DNA from: Roseibium aggregatum
GTDB taxonomy: Bacteria; Pseudomonadota; Alphaproteobacteria; Rhizobiales; Stappiaceae
Reading direction: 5' to 3'
DNA length: 64,000 nucleotides
Assembly (NCBI RefSeq): GCF_014692675.1
Contig: NZ_JABFCZ010000005.1
Coordinates: 1-64,000, forward strand
The notes under the pieces were generated by a model that was given only the letters and a program-made list of their open reading frames with translations, searched no databases and was not told the DNA's origin. A program made the translations under genes and the position numbers. Positions 35,969 to 45,491 of the stretch are shown one piece after another (within the stretch, counting starts at the first letter, position 1; each line of letters begins with the position of its first letter).

Positions 35969-37039
35969 TCAGAGTGCGCCTTTGGCGGCCATTTCCACGA
36001 AACTGTTGTCGAAACGCAGCTTCACGTTGTTCTTGTCGCCGTAGACGGAACCGTCCGGAAATTCGACGCCGACGAATTCGGGGCTCGGAGCGCCTTCGCC
36101 CAGGATGCCGTGGTCGTAGAGAAACTCGGCAACGAATTTCATCGTCTGCTTCAGCTTGGGATCCGTGGTGAATTCAAGCAGCTTTTCCGGGGTGTGGAAC
36201 AGCGCGGTGGCAGCGAGCTGTGCCTTGTAACCGGCAAGGTCGGTGCCGGATGCCGCAGCCATGGATTCAAGCGCAGCCATGGCTTCGGGCGTGTCTGAAG
36301 CCATCAGGGACAGGGTTTCGAACCACGCGCCGACCAGGGCCTTGCCGAGAGCAGGATTGTCCTTGAGCGTCTCGGTATTGATCATCATGGCGTCGATGAT
36401 TTCGCCCGGGATCTTGGAGCTGTCGAAGACGAGCTCGCCCTTCTGGTTGGCGAGGATTTCCGAAAGCATCGGGTTCCAGGTCGCAACGGCCGTGATTTCC
36501 GGGGTGCCGTAGACGGAGACCATGTCGGCGTCCGATGTGTTCACGACGGTGATGTCCTTTTCCGACAGGCCGACGGTCTCAAGCGCACGGGCCAGGAAGT
36601 AGTGGGAGACGGAGAGCTCGACCAGGTTGACGTTCTGGCCCTTGACCGAGGCAAGGTCGCCGCCCTCCTTGAGGATCAGGCCGTCGTTGCCGTTGGAATA
36701 GTCGCCTGCGATCAGAACACTGGTGTCGACACCGCCAGCGGCAGGAATGGAGAGCGCGTCCATGTTGGTCATGGCGCAGCCGTCGAATTCACCGGCCGTG
36801 TACTGGTTGATGGACTCGATATAGTCGTTGAGCTGAACCACCTCGACATTGATGCCGTACTTGTCGGCCCATTTCTTCATGATGCCGGAGTCCTGCAGGT
36901 AGCCCCAGGGCATCCAGCCGGCATAGATTGACCAGCAGACCTTGAAGTCGGTCTTCACTTCGGCGAAGGCGGAGGAAGCAGAAAGAGGCAAAGCGACCGC
37001 TGCTGCCAGGCAAAGGGATTTGGCGAAAGTTCGGATCAT
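35969..37039 (-). CDS. ABC transporter substrate-binding protein, urea-carboxylase/guanidine-associated type
   Basis: This exported protein of 356 residues has a signal peptide ending ASSAFA. The mature start TDFKVCWSIYAGWMPWGYLQ and the later GEFDGCAMTNMDALSIPAAG match binding proteins long labelled putative urea or urea-carboxylase-associated, many of which lie under guanidine-I riboswitches. It probably binds guanidine or a small guanidino compound. It is the first gene after the riboswitch, with AGGAGA at 37056-37051 as its ribosome-binding site. An 82-bp gap separates it from the oxygenase gene. Confidence 0.88.
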   Translation of the reverse strand: MIRTFAKSLCLAAAVALPLSASSAFAEVKTDFKVCWSIYAGWMPWGYLQDSGIMKKWADKYGINVEVVQLNDYIESINQYTAGEFDGCAMTNMDALSIPAAGGVDTSVLIAGDYSNGNDGLILKEGGDLASVKGQNVNLVELSVSHYFLARALETVGLSEKDITVVNTSDADMVSVYGTPEITAVATWNPMLSEILANQKGELVFDSSKIPGEIIDAMMINTETLKDNPALGKALVGAWFETLSLMASDTPEAMAALESMAAASGTDLAGYKAQLAATALFHTPEKLLEFTTDPKLKQTMKFVAEFLYDHGILGEGAPSPEFVGVEFPDGSVYGDKNNVKLRFDNSFVEMAAKGAL

Positions 37040-37104
37040 AACAGTACGCGTCTCCTGTCTGGGCCGCTGTTGGCGCAGCCGTTAAACGAGGTTCTCGCGC
37101 ACAT

Positions 37105-37149
37105 CCGGGAGAAGGTCTGCGCGCGCAAACCTGTGCAGTGGTCTCCCGG
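37105..37149 (-). promoter_or_regulatory. Alternative stem competing with the riboswitch aptamer
   Basis: On the minus strand CCGGGAGA (37149-37142), the 3' part of the aptamer core, can pair perfectly with TCTCCCGG (37112-37105). The intervening RNA forms a second small hairpin (AGGT/ACCT). The aptamer and this 8-bp stem cannot coexist, which is the layout of a riboswitch expression platform. No T-run follows, so the OFF state may work through Rho or translation rather than intrinsic termination. Confidence 0.65.
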
Positions 37150-37262
37150 GTTTTTGTCCCGCCGTGTCACCGGACCTATCGGGCAGTCTGTCCTGCGTAT
37201 GTCCGGCTTGCACCTCTCGGTCCTGTCTCCCTGTCGAGAGCGGATCCCTAGGCGCGCTGCAC
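37133..37262 (-). ncRNA. Guanidine-I (ykkC) riboswitch
   Basis: The minus strand shows the class hallmarks in order: outer P1 stem GTGCAG (37262-37257) with CTGCAC (37138-37133), CTAGGGATCCG, a stem CTCTCG...CGAGAG within GACAGGACCGAGAGG, a stem CCGGAC...GTCCGG, then ACACGGCGGGACAAAAACCC and GGGAGA. These match the conserved CUAGGG, GGUCCGAGAG-like and ACACGGNGGGANAAAA-CCCGGGAGA elements of ykkC subtype 1. It lies about 95 nt upstream of the binding-protein start, so it probably turns the whole seven-gene operon on when guanidine is bound. Confidence 0.95.
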
Positions 37263-37411
37263 AAGGACGATCTCGCAAGCCCTGTGCCAAACGGGTCCGG
37301 ATTCATTTCCGCGAAGGAAAAAATATCGAGAAATTATTATGTTAGTCGACGAATTGGCAAAGCCGGACCTGATGCCTGGCGCACGGTCCAATTCGCCTAT
37401 GCATAAAAATA

Positions 37412-37437
37412 AGGCAGAGCCCGCCAGGGCGCTGCCT
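37412..37437 (-). terminator. Terminator after the TetR gene
   Basis: AGGCAG (37412-37417) with CTGCCT (37432-37437) and GCCC with GGGC inside it form a 10-bp stem with one mismatch and loop GCCA. On the minus strand it is followed by TTATTTTTA, a good intrinsic terminator for the TetR gene ending at 37471. The stretch 37263-37411 holds the riboswitch operon promoter region and no gene. Confidence 0.75.
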
Positions 37438-37470
37438 CATAAATAGTCGCTGATTGGCAATGCCGCTGGT

Positions 37471-38085
37471 TTAGCCGGGATACGCCGATAGCAGGGCTTC
37501 GATGTCTTCCCGCAAATACCGGTCGACAGCTTCGTTGGTCATGTCATTCGAGGAGACGAACTGCAGGAAGCGGGCGTTCTGTAACTGGAAGAGACAGTCG
37601 CCAAGCACATCGAGATCGGTATTGGCGCTGACGCCGCCTCGTTCCCTGAGTTTTTCGAGGATTTTGGTCAGTTGCCGGGCGAGTTCGCGGTCGAGCTGAG
37701 CATAACTCCTGCCGAACTGGGAATCGCCTTCGATGATGCTGGCCGCAATCACCTGGCGCCAGACCGCTTTGGTGAGGAACGAAAGCGCGTGCCGACGGAT
37801 GACTTCGGCAAAGGCCGAAAATGTTTCCTCGATTGTATCGGGCGGCGCCTTGAGAAGCTCTTGCATCCGTTCCAGCAGGATGCTGTCGCTTTCAGAAACC
37901 AGGGCGAGCAGCAGCCCCGTCTTGGTGCCATAATAATTATAGACCGTCACCGCCGAGACTTCCGCTTCCTCGGCAATGGTCTCGATGGTGGTGGCTTCAA
38001 AGCCGTTGGCGACCAGCTGTTCGCGCGCGGCCTGCAGGATCTTACGGCGCCGGCTTTCCTTCTGGCGTTCGCGCAAATTGGTCAT
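37471..38085 (-). CDS. TetR-family regulator
   Basis: This 204-residue protein has an N-terminal helix-turn-helix (RRRKILQAAREQLVANGF; TTIETIAEEAEVSAVTVYNY) and a helical ligand-binding domain. It is divergent from the binding-protein gene of the creatininase operon and should control it, probably as a repressor released by the imported compound. A large dyad lies between the two genes. Confidence 0.9.
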   Translation of the reverse strand: MTNLRERQKESRRRKILQAAREQLVANGFEATTIETIAEEAEVSAVTVYNYYGTKTGLLLALVSESDSILLERMQELLKAPPDTIEETFSAFAEVIRRHALSFLTKAVWRQVIAASIIEGDSQFGRSYAQLDRELARQLTKILEKLRERGGVSANTDLDVLGDCLFQLQNARFLQFVSSNDMTNEAVDRYLREDIEALLSAYPG

Positions 38086-38102
38086 GGGCTGAATTCCAAC
38101 GG

Positions 38103-38139
38103 CTTTTGAATGACATATGCGATTTCTATCATTTAAAAG
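38103..38139. promoter_or_regulatory. Long inverted repeat, candidate TetR operator
   Basis: CTTTTGAATGA (38103-38113) and TCATTTAAAAG (38129-38139) form an 11-bp inverted repeat with one mismatch and a 15-nt spacer. It is 18 bp upstream of the TetR start and about 95 bp upstream of the transporter gene, inside the AT-rich divergent spacer. Confidence 0.55.
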
Positions 38140-38234
38140 CTTGATTGTCTAAAAAAATGTATTGCACAAAAAACTTTTATGTGACTAAAAATTCATAAAA
38201 CAACAACAAGAACCAACCTTTCGGAGTCGTGACC

Positions 38235-39299
38235 ATGAAGAACGGAATCAAATCATTCCTTGGGGCGCTGGCGATCGCAGGCGCTGCCGCAATTCCTTCG
38301 GCCCAGGCGAAGGAAACCATCAATGTCGGTATCTGCGTGTCCTGGCCGGGCTATGCGATGCTGAAGGTCGCTCAGGAAAAGAACCTCGTTCCTGACTATG
38401 ACATGAACATCACCATTTTCGAGGATCCGCTTGGCGGGCACTCGGCATTGGCGGCAGGTCAGATCGACGTCTACGGCTGCACCGCGGATTACATTCCGCT
38501 GACCGTCGACAGCGGCACGGACGTTGTCAACGTGGCCTTCATGAACCCGTCCTACGGCGTTGACCACATCATCCTGGCGCCGGACGTCAAGCCGGAAGAA
38601 CTGCCGGGCAAGAAGGTCAGCGCACCGCAGGCCTATATCGGTCACCTGCTGATGGGTCTCTGGCTCGACAGCCAGGGGATTACGCCGGATCAGGTCGAAT
38701 GGGTCAACCTGAACGCTGACGAAGCGGTCGGGCCGATGCTCTCCGGCGACCTGTCCGCGGCCTATATGTACGAACCCTGGATCAGCAAGGTCCTGGAAGC
38801 GATGAAGGGCGCTCACAGCGTCGTCAACACCGCCGATCCGGCCATGCTGAAAACCGGAATTTTCATGGACTCCCTGTTCATGAACAAGGACTTCATCGCA
38901 AAGAACCGCAAAGCGGCAGTCGCGATGTTGAAGGCGCGTTGGGACGGTCTTGGTTACTGGCATGACCATACCGAAGAGACCAATGCGCTCATTGCAGACT
39001 ATTTGCAGTGGCCCCTCGAAGACGTCGGTTACGTCATCGGCACGAACGGCAAAAGCTTTGAAGGCGGCATCTACATGTTCGACTTTGACGAGTCGGCACG
39101 TATGTGCGGCGTCCTTGACGGCGAGCCGCCGTTCGGCCTTGCCAACGGTTCCATGGCGGACGTGGTGGCGTTGACCAACGACTGGTGGATCAAGCTTGGT
39201 CTGATGAATAACAAGATCGATGCTGCTAAAGGTATCGACTGCAGCCTGATGGGTGATCTGGTAGCCAGCGGTTACCGGCAGTCCTTCACGGCTAACTGA
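38235..39299 (+). CDS. NitT/TauT-family ABC substrate-binding protein (creatininase operon)
   Basis: This exported protein of 354 residues has signal MKNGIKSFLGALAIAG...SAQA and mature KETINVGICVSWPGYAMLKV. A GTG at 38229 is in frame, but GGAG at 38223-38226 fits the ATG at 38235 better. It resembles the aliphatic sulfonate/nitrate/pyrimidine precursor class; with a creatininase homologue and a ureohydrolase downstream its ligand is likely a guanidino compound or cyclic derivative such as creatinine. A strong hairpin follows the stop codon. Confidence 0.85.
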   Translation: MKNGIKSFLGALAIAGAAAIPSAQAKETINVGICVSWPGYAMLKVAQEKNLVPDYDMNITIFEDPLGGHSALAAGQIDVYGCTADYIPLTVDSGTDVVNVAFMNPSYGVDHIILAPDVKPEELPGKKVSAPQAYIGHLLMGLWLDSQGITPDQVEWVNLNADEAVGPMLSGDLSAAYMYEPWISKVLEAMKGAHSVVNTADPAMLKTGIFMDSLFMNKDFIAKNRKAAVAMLKARWDGLGYWHDHTEETNALIADYLQWPLEDVGYVIGTNGKSFEGGIYMFDFDESARMCGVLDGEPPFGLANGSMADVVALTNDWWIKLGLMNNKIDAAKGIDCSLMGDLVASGYRQSFTAN

Positions 39300-39301
39300 G
39301 A

Positions 39302-39343
39302 AAAAGTGCGGCTCGCAGAACTGTGCATGCGGGCCGCACTTTT
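39302..39343 (+). terminator. Hairpin between binding-protein and permease genes
   Basis: AAAAGTGCGGC (39302-39312) and GCCGCACTTTT (39333-39343) form a perfect 11-bp stem whose 3' side ends in four T residues. It can end or attenuate transcription after the binding-protein gene. Confidence 0.8.
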
Positions 39344-39376
39344 CCTTTCTCCCGCTGATCGAAGTCAGAGGGCATC

Positions 39377-40197
39377 ATGCCAGATCCTGTTTCAGACAAA
39401 TCATCCCGGCGGAAAATCTTCGCCATTCGCCAGCCCGTATCGCGGTTCCAGATCATTGTTTCGGCAATCGGTATCTGGGTCGTCTTCTTCGGCATCTGGT
39501 TGCTTGCAACCGAGACCGGCGCTGTAAACCAGCTTCTTGTCCCGGCGCCGCAGAAGGTGCTGGTGACCATCTACGAACTTTTTGTCGAACGCGGCTTTGC
39601 CTCCGATGTCGGCATCAGTATCGGCCGCGTGATTGTCGCCTTTCTCGCCGCATCCCTGGTCGCCATTCCGCTCGGCGTGGTGATGGGCGCCTTTCCGGCG
39701 GCTGAGGCAATCTTCAATCCCTTCGTTTCCGCCTGGCGCTACCTGCCGGCACCGTCGTTCATTCCGGTGCTGTTGATGTGGTTCGGCACCGGCGAGGCGC
39801 CGAAGCTGGCGCTCTTATTCATCGGCGTGGTGTTCTTCCTGATTACGCTGGTGATGGACCATACCAAGAATGTCCGTAACGAGCTGATCGAGACGGCTCT
39901 GACCCTCGGCGCGGGCCGCGGCACGATCGTGCGCTCGGTGATCCTGCCTGCCGTTCTGCCCAATATCGTCGTCGCCATGCGCCAGATGCTGGCGGTCACC
40001 TGGACCTATCTGGTGATTGCGGAAATCGTCGCGTCCACCACCGGTATCGGTGCCATGATGATGCGCGCGCGCCGCTTCCTGCACACCGATGAAATCATGG
40101 CCGGCATCATCGTGATCGGCGTGCTCGGCCTGACGTTCGACCTCCTGTTCGATCGGCTGCATCGCTGGCTGTTCCCCTATCTGCAGGAGAAACGCTG

Positions 40198-40198
<1 letters not shown>
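39377..40198 (+). CDS. NitT/TauT-family ABC permease (creatininase operon)
   Basis: This 273-residue permease has about six transmembrane segments and the EAA-like loop ALTLGAGRGTIVRSVILPAV. Its last base overlaps the start of the ATPase gene. It is the membrane subunit of the importer encoded by 38235-41013. Confidence 0.92.
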
Positions 40199-41009
<811 letters not shown>

Positions 41010-41013
<4 letters not shown>

Positions 41014-41798
41014 ATAAAGCAGTCACCGCGAAAACGCCCGTCATGATGTCGGAAATGACCTGGCCGGAATATGCAGAAGCGCTGAAGCGCAACCCGGTCG
41101 TCTTTATCCCGACCGGTGCGCTCGAACAGCACGGCCCCCATCTTCCCATGGCAGTCGACTACCTGCTGCCGTCGGCCATTGCCCGCGAAATTGCGACCGA
41201 AGTCGGCGGCGTCGTCGCAGCCCCGGTCACCTACGGCTACAAGTCCCAGACCCGCTCTGCGGGCGGTCCGTTCTTTCCGGGCAGCACCGGTCTTGACGGT
41301 GCGACCCTGACGGCCGTCCTGCGCGACATCATCCGCGAACTGGTGCGCCACGGCGCCCGGCGTATCTGTGTGCTCGACGGCAATTACGAGAACCTCTGGT
41401 TCCTGACCGAAGGCATCGACCTTGCCATGCGCGAGGTCGGCGACAAGGGCGTGCGCATCATGTGCCTGCAGCACTGGGAGTTCCTGACCGAAGAGACCCT
41501 GAACCAGGTGTTCCCCGACGGTTATCCGGGGATCGAACTGGAGCATGCCGCGGTTCTCGAAACCTCGCTGATGATGAACTTCCATCCCGAACTGGTGCGC
41601 TTCGAACTTGTGCCGGACAATGCGCCCGGCGATGCGCCGTGCTATGACGTCTGGCCGCCGCGCCGGGAATGGGTGGCCCCCGAGGGCTCGCTGATTTCCG
41701 CCAAGGGCGCGTCGCCCGAAAAGGGCGCACTGATCGCGGCACAGTACCGGCGCGATATTACCAAGGCGGTCAAACGGGAATTCTACGAACTGGGGTAG
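41010..41798 (+). CDS. Creatininase homologue with one metal ligand replaced
   Basis: This 262-residue protein closely follows Pseudomonas creatininase (creatinine to creatine): PTGALEQHG, YGYKSQ, FPGSTGLDGATL, DIIRELVRHGARR, EGIDLAMRE and LEHAAVLETSLM are shared. The two-metal site should use E39, H41, D50, a His and E127. The His, part of the normally conserved N-G-H-Y-E-N, is Asn125 here (LDGNYEN). It may use one metal, recruit another ligand or act on a different cyclic amide. The transporter genes upstream are translationally coupled to it. Confidence 0.85.
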
Positions 41799-41807
41799 GC
41801 TCTGGTC

Positions 41808-42587
41808 ATGCATGCGGCTTTCGATTTTTCCGACAAGACCGTCCTCGTCACTGGTGCAAGCCGCGGGATCGGTTACGGCATAGCAGAAGGATTTGCCCGA
41901 TCAGGCGCATCCCTTGCCATTCTGGCGGAAGGCGAAGAGGTCCATGCGGCGGCGGAACGGCTGTCCGGGCTTGCCGTGTCGCCCGTTCGGGGCCTTCACT
42001 GCGATATCACCGATCGGAGCGATGTTGCCCGGGCGATTGCCGGATTTGACCGGGTCGACGTTCTGATCAACAACGCCGGTCTCGAACGGCCGACACCGCT
42101 GGGCGAACCGGATCCGGCTGTCGACGACACATTTGCCCGGGTAATGGCGGTCAACGTGACCGGCACTTACAACGTGACCCGCGAAGCCCTGTCGAAACTG
42201 CCCGACGGGGGCAGGGTGGTGATAACCTCCTCCATCTGGGGCAAGACCGCTGTTCCGGACTTTTCCGCCTATATCGCCTCCAAGCATGCCCTTATCGGAC
42301 TGACCCGGACCTGGGCGAAGGAACTGGGCAGCCGCGGCATTACCGTCAATGCGGTCTGCCCGGGCTGGGTGAAGACCGAAGCCGCCATCCGTTCCCTTCA
42401 CTCCATGGCAGCCAAGACCGGTACTGCGCCGGATGTCCTCCTGGACGAAATCGTTTCTGCACAGGCAATCGGCGGTTTGATGGAACCTTCTGATATCGCC
42501 GGCCTCTATCTGTTTCTGGCCTCCGATGCGGCCGCCAATATCACCGGCCAGGCGATCAATGCCGACCGCGGCGAGGTCATGGTATGA
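41808..42587 (+). CDS. Short-chain dehydrogenase/reductase 1 of the creatininase operon
   Basis: This 259-residue SDR has TGASRGIG near residue 16, NNAG in the middle and the catalytic YIASK. It starts 9 bp after the creatininase stop and overlaps the next SDR by 4 bp. Two successive SDRs in a creatinine or guanidino operon are unusual and imply a substrate with an oxidisable hydroxyl or carbonyl. Confidence 0.88.
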   Translation: MHAAFDFSDKTVLVTGASRGIGYGIAEGFARSGASLAILAEGEEVHAAAERLSGLAVSPVRGLHCDITDRSDVARAIAGFDRVDVLINNAGLERPTPLGEPDPAVDDTFARVMAVNVTGTYNVTREALSKLPDGGRVVITSSIWGKTAVPDFSAYIASKHALIGLTRTWAKELGSRGITVNAVCPGWVKTEAAIRSLHSMAAKTGTAPDVLLDEIVSAQAIGGLMEPSDIAGLYLFLASDAAANITGQAINADRGEVMV

Positions 42588-43345
42588 GCGGCGCCCTTCA
42601 AGGCAAACGGGCGTTGGTCACCGGTGGTTCGCGCGGCATCGGCCGCGCCATCGCATTGGCTTTTGCCTGCGAAGGCGCTCGTGTTGCGTTCTGTCATCCG
42701 GGTGACCCGCAGGCCGGGCAGACCCTGGCCGACCTGAAAAAATTCGATCCGGATGCGATGGCGTTTCAAGCCGATGTCTCGGTCGAACAGGATGTCTGCA
42801 ACATGGTCGCGGAAGTCGGCAAAGGCTTTGGCGGCCTCGATATCCTGGTCAACAACGCCGGTATCCTGCGCGAAAAGCCGCTGCTCGACACCAGTGCCGC
42901 TGAATTCGACGAAGTGATCGCGGTCAATCTCAAGGGTGCGTTCCTGGTGTCTCGGGAAGCCGCCCGCCTCATGGGCCACCAGGCGACTGCCGAGGCACCT
43001 GCAAGGATCATCAGCATGGCGTCCGATCTCGCCTTTCTGGGCCGCGAGGCCATGCCGGCCTATTGCGCCTCCAAGGGCGGCATCGTTTCCCTGACCCGGT
43101 CCATGGCACGTGAACTGGCGCCAAGTATCCTGGTGAATGCCATTGCGCCGGGGCCTGTCGATACGGACATGACCAGTGTCGACACCATGAGCCCGGACGC
43201 CTTGGCGAAAGACCTTGCTACACCCCTGGCGCGCTTTGCCCGGCCCGACGAAATCGCTGCTCTTGCCGTCTATCTGGCGGGCGACGGCGCCCGTTTCGTT
43301 ACCGGCCAGTGCTACGGCGCCAATGGCGGCAGTGCCATGTATTGA
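42584..43345 (+). CDS. Short-chain dehydrogenase/reductase 2 of the creatininase operon
   Basis: This 253-residue SDR has TGGSRGIG, VNNAG and the catalytic YCASK; the C-terminus FVTGQCYGANGGSAMY is typical of FabG-like SDRs. It is translationally coupled (ATGA) to SDR 1. The two share the fold but are clearly divergent, so they are not a recent duplication. Confidence 0.88.
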   Translation: MSGALQGKRALVTGGSRGIGRAIALAFACEGARVAFCHPGDPQAGQTLADLKKFDPDAMAFQADVSVEQDVCNMVAEVGKGFGGLDILVNNAGILREKPLLDTSAAEFDEVIAVNLKGAFLVSREAARLMGHQATAEAPARIISMASDLAFLGREAMPAYCASKGGIVSLTRSMARELAPSILVNAIAPGPVDTDMTSVDTMSPDALAKDLATPLARFARPDEIAALAVYLAGDGARFVTGQCYGANGGSAMY

Positions 43346-43376
43346 CCCCCTGGAGTGAACCCCGTGGAGTGCACCT

Positions 43377-44339
43377 ATGAGTGATCCTTTTTACCAGCCT
43401 GTATCCGGTTTTGATCTGCCGCGTTTTGCCGGCGTCCCGACCTTCATGCGCCTGCCGCATGTGGGGCTGGACGATCCGAAGATTGCCGATGTGCAGATTG
43501 GCCTGATCGGCGCTCCCTGGGACACCGGCACCACCAACCGCCCGGGACCGCGTCACGGCCCGCGCCAGCTGCGCGACCTGTCCACCATGATCCGCGCCGA
43601 AAACGGCGCCACCGGCGTCCGTCCGTTCGAGATGGTCAATTGCGCCGATATCGGCGACGTTGCGCCCAATCCTGCCGATGTGCAGGATAGCCTCAGGCGC
43701 TTTACCGAGTTCTACAAAAAGGTGAAGGCAAAGGGCGTCGTGCCGCTGACCGGCGGTGGAGATCACCTGTGCTCGCTGCCGATCCTGCGCGGCCTTGCTT
43801 CGGATGCGCCTGTCGGAATGATCCATTTCGACAGCCACACCGACCTGTTTCACAGCTACTTCGACGGCTGCATGTACACTCATGGAACTCCGTTCCGCCG
43901 CGCCGTCGAGGAAGGCCTGCTCGATCCCAAGCGGGTGGTGCAGATCGGTATTCGCGGCACGACCTACGACCGGGAAGACCGGGACTTTGCGGACAGCGTC
44001 GGCATTCACGTCATTCCGATCGAGGAATTCTTCAAGCGCGGTCTTGAGGATGTGATGGCCGAAGCGCGCGAGATCGTCGGCGACAAGCCCACCTATATCT
44101 CCTACGACATCGACTTCGTCGATCCGGCATTTGCGCCCGGCACCGGCACGCCGGAAGTCGGTGGGCCGAATTCCTTCCAGGCGCTTCAGGTCGTTCGCGA
44201 ACTGGAGGGCGTCAACATCATCGGCGCCGACCTGGTCGAGGTCTCGCCGCCCTTCGATGCCTCCGGCGGCACTGCCTGGCTCGGCGTTTCGATCATGTTC
44301 GAACTGCTGTGCGTGATGGCCGGGTCGCTGACCCGCTAA
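43377..44339 (+). CDS. Guanidino-acid ureohydrolase (guanidinopropionase/guanidinobutyrase-like)
   Basis: This 320-residue ureohydrolase has the full canonical metal motifs: H130 (GGGDHL), D152/H154/D156 (HFDSHTD) and YDIDFVDPAFAPGTGTPEVG. LPRFAGVPTFMRLPHVG and YTHGTPFRRAVEEGLLDP are, from memory, typical of Pseudomonas GbuA/GpuA. These release urea from 4-guanidinobutyrate or 3-guanidinopropionate, giving GABA or beta-alanine. It differs sharply from the GdmH-like enzyme at 31968, so the two have different substrates. The omega-type aminotransferase at the right edge could use its product. Confidence 0.87.
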   Translation: MSDPFYQPVSGFDLPRFAGVPTFMRLPHVGLDDPKIADVQIGLIGAPWDTGTTNRPGPRHGPRQLRDLSTMIRAENGATGVRPFEMVNCADIGDVAPNPADVQDSLRRFTEFYKKVKAKGVVPLTGGGDHLCSLPILRGLASDAPVGMIHFDSHTDLFHSYFDGCMYTHGTPFRRAVEEGLLDPKRVVQIGIRGTTYDREDRDFADSVGIHVIPIEEFFKRGLEDVMAEAREIVGDKPTYISYDIDFVDPAFAPGTGTPEVGGPNSFQALQVVRELEGVNIIGADLVEVSPPFDASGGTAWLGVSIMFELLCVMAGSLTR

Positions 44340-44346
44340 CGCCTGC

Positions 44347-45063
44347 TTACAACTGCTCCACATAGGTATCGAACGCATTGCGCACGGTGTCTATGTGACT
44401 GCGCATGACCTCTGCTGCGGCCTCCCTGTCGCCGCGCAGGATGGCTTCGACGATATCCGTGTGTTCCGCCTGGGACTGGGCAAGCCGCCCCAGGGTTCGG
44501 AACTGGGCCCGGCGAAACGGGGCGAGCCGGCGGCGGGTCGCAAGCGTCAGCTCCGCCAGGTAGCTGTTGTGGCTGCCGGCGTAGATGGCGTTGTGGAACT
44601 CCTCGTTGAGCTCGTGATAACGCTGCGGGTCGCCCTTGCGCATCGGCTCGGCCAGCGCCTCGAGTAGCGCTTCGAGCTCCCGGCGTTCCTTCCGGCTCAT
44701 GTTGATCGCGGCAAGCCCGGCGCAGAGTGCCTCCATCTCCGCCATGGCCACGAACATTTCCTGAAGCTTTTCCGCGGACAGATAGGTAACGAAACAGCCC
44801 CGATGGGGCTTCAGTTCCACTAGTCCGCTGGTTTCCAGCTGCCGCAGCGCCTCGCGGATTGGTGTACGTGAGACGTTGAACCGGGCGGCGAGTCCCATCT
44901 CGTCAAGCTGGGTTCCCGGCGCCAGATCGCCCTTGACGATTTCATCGGCGAGTTGAAGCCGGATGTCTTCCGTGCGCGTGCGGCTTGCAGCCTTTATTTC
45001 GGGTTTTGCTGACACGATCGGACCCTGGGTGGGTGGAGACATTGCCGGAACTCTCCAATTCAC
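44347..45063 (-). CDS. GntR-family (FCD) regulator closing the biuret operon
   Basis: This 238-residue regulator has a winged helix (IRLQLADEIVKGDLAPGTQL; ARFNVSRTPIREALRQLE) and an FCD effector domain. It is the last gene of the minus-strand run that starts at 55110 and probably controls it. Candidate operators with TTG-N4-CAA symmetry lie upstream of the first gene. It converges with the ureohydrolase gene, 7 bp apart. Confidence 0.9.
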   Translation of the reverse strand: MNWRVPAMSPPTQGPIVSAKPEIKAASRTRTEDIRLQLADEIVKGDLAPGTQLDEMGLAARFNVSRTPIREALRQLETSGLVELKPHRGCFVTYLSAEKLQEMFVAMAEMEALCAGLAAINMSRKERRELEALLEALAEPMRKGDPQRYHELNEEFHNAIYAGSHNSYLAELTLATRRRLAPFRRAQFRTLGRLAQSQAEHTDIVEAILRGDREAAAEVMRSHIDTVRNAFDTYVEQL

Positions 45064-45106
45064 CTAATCCAATCGGCAGGACGCGACAACCTGACGTTAG
45101 CATGGG

Positions 45107-45490
45107 TCATGACGCGTCAATCATGCTGACATGGGCAGCGACCACCCGCCAGCCGCCGGGCATGCGGACCCAGGTCTGCATTTGCCGTCCGACCTTGTTC
45201 GGCGCGCTGTCGCGATAAAACAGCGTCGAGGCGGTCGCGAAGTCGGTGCCATAGGTGGTGATGACCGTCTTGTCGAGCGTCCGCTCAAGGCCTGCAGGCG
45301 ACCGCGCGGAGCGGAAGGCGGCGATCTCGTCGTAGCCGTAGAGGTTTTCCCCGCCGCCATACCGGATCGTCGTCGGGGCATCCAGAAACAGCCGGTCGAG
45401 CACCTCGACGTCATTGGTTACGAGCGCTTTTTCGTATTCTTCGAAGACTGCCTCGACTTCCGCCTTCACATCCGGATTGTCGATTTCCAT
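45107..45490 (-). CDS. AtzH/HpxZ-like NTF2-fold protein
   Basis: This 127-residue protein has the features of the AtzH/HpxZ group (DUF3225): EEYEKALVTNDVEVLDRLFL, RYGGGENLYGYDEIAAFRSA and the C-terminal GGWRVVAAHVSMID. AtzH is a small protein that accompanies the AtzG-AtzE 1-carboxybiuret hydrolase. It begins 1 bp after the preceding gene. The role is not firmly established. Confidence 0.82.
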   Translation of the reverse strand: MEIDNPDVKAEVEAVFEEYEKALVTNDVEVLDRLFLDAPTTIRYGGGENLYGYDEIAAFRSARSPAGLERTLDKTVITTYGTDFATASTLFYRDSAPNKVGRQMQTWVRMPGGWRVVAAHVSMIDAS

Positions 45491-45491
45491 C

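Noticed and set aside
35969..37039. Urea-specific binding protein
   Set aside because: The urea label for this family predates recognition of guanidine as the riboswitch ligand, and neither urease nor urea carboxylase is present here.
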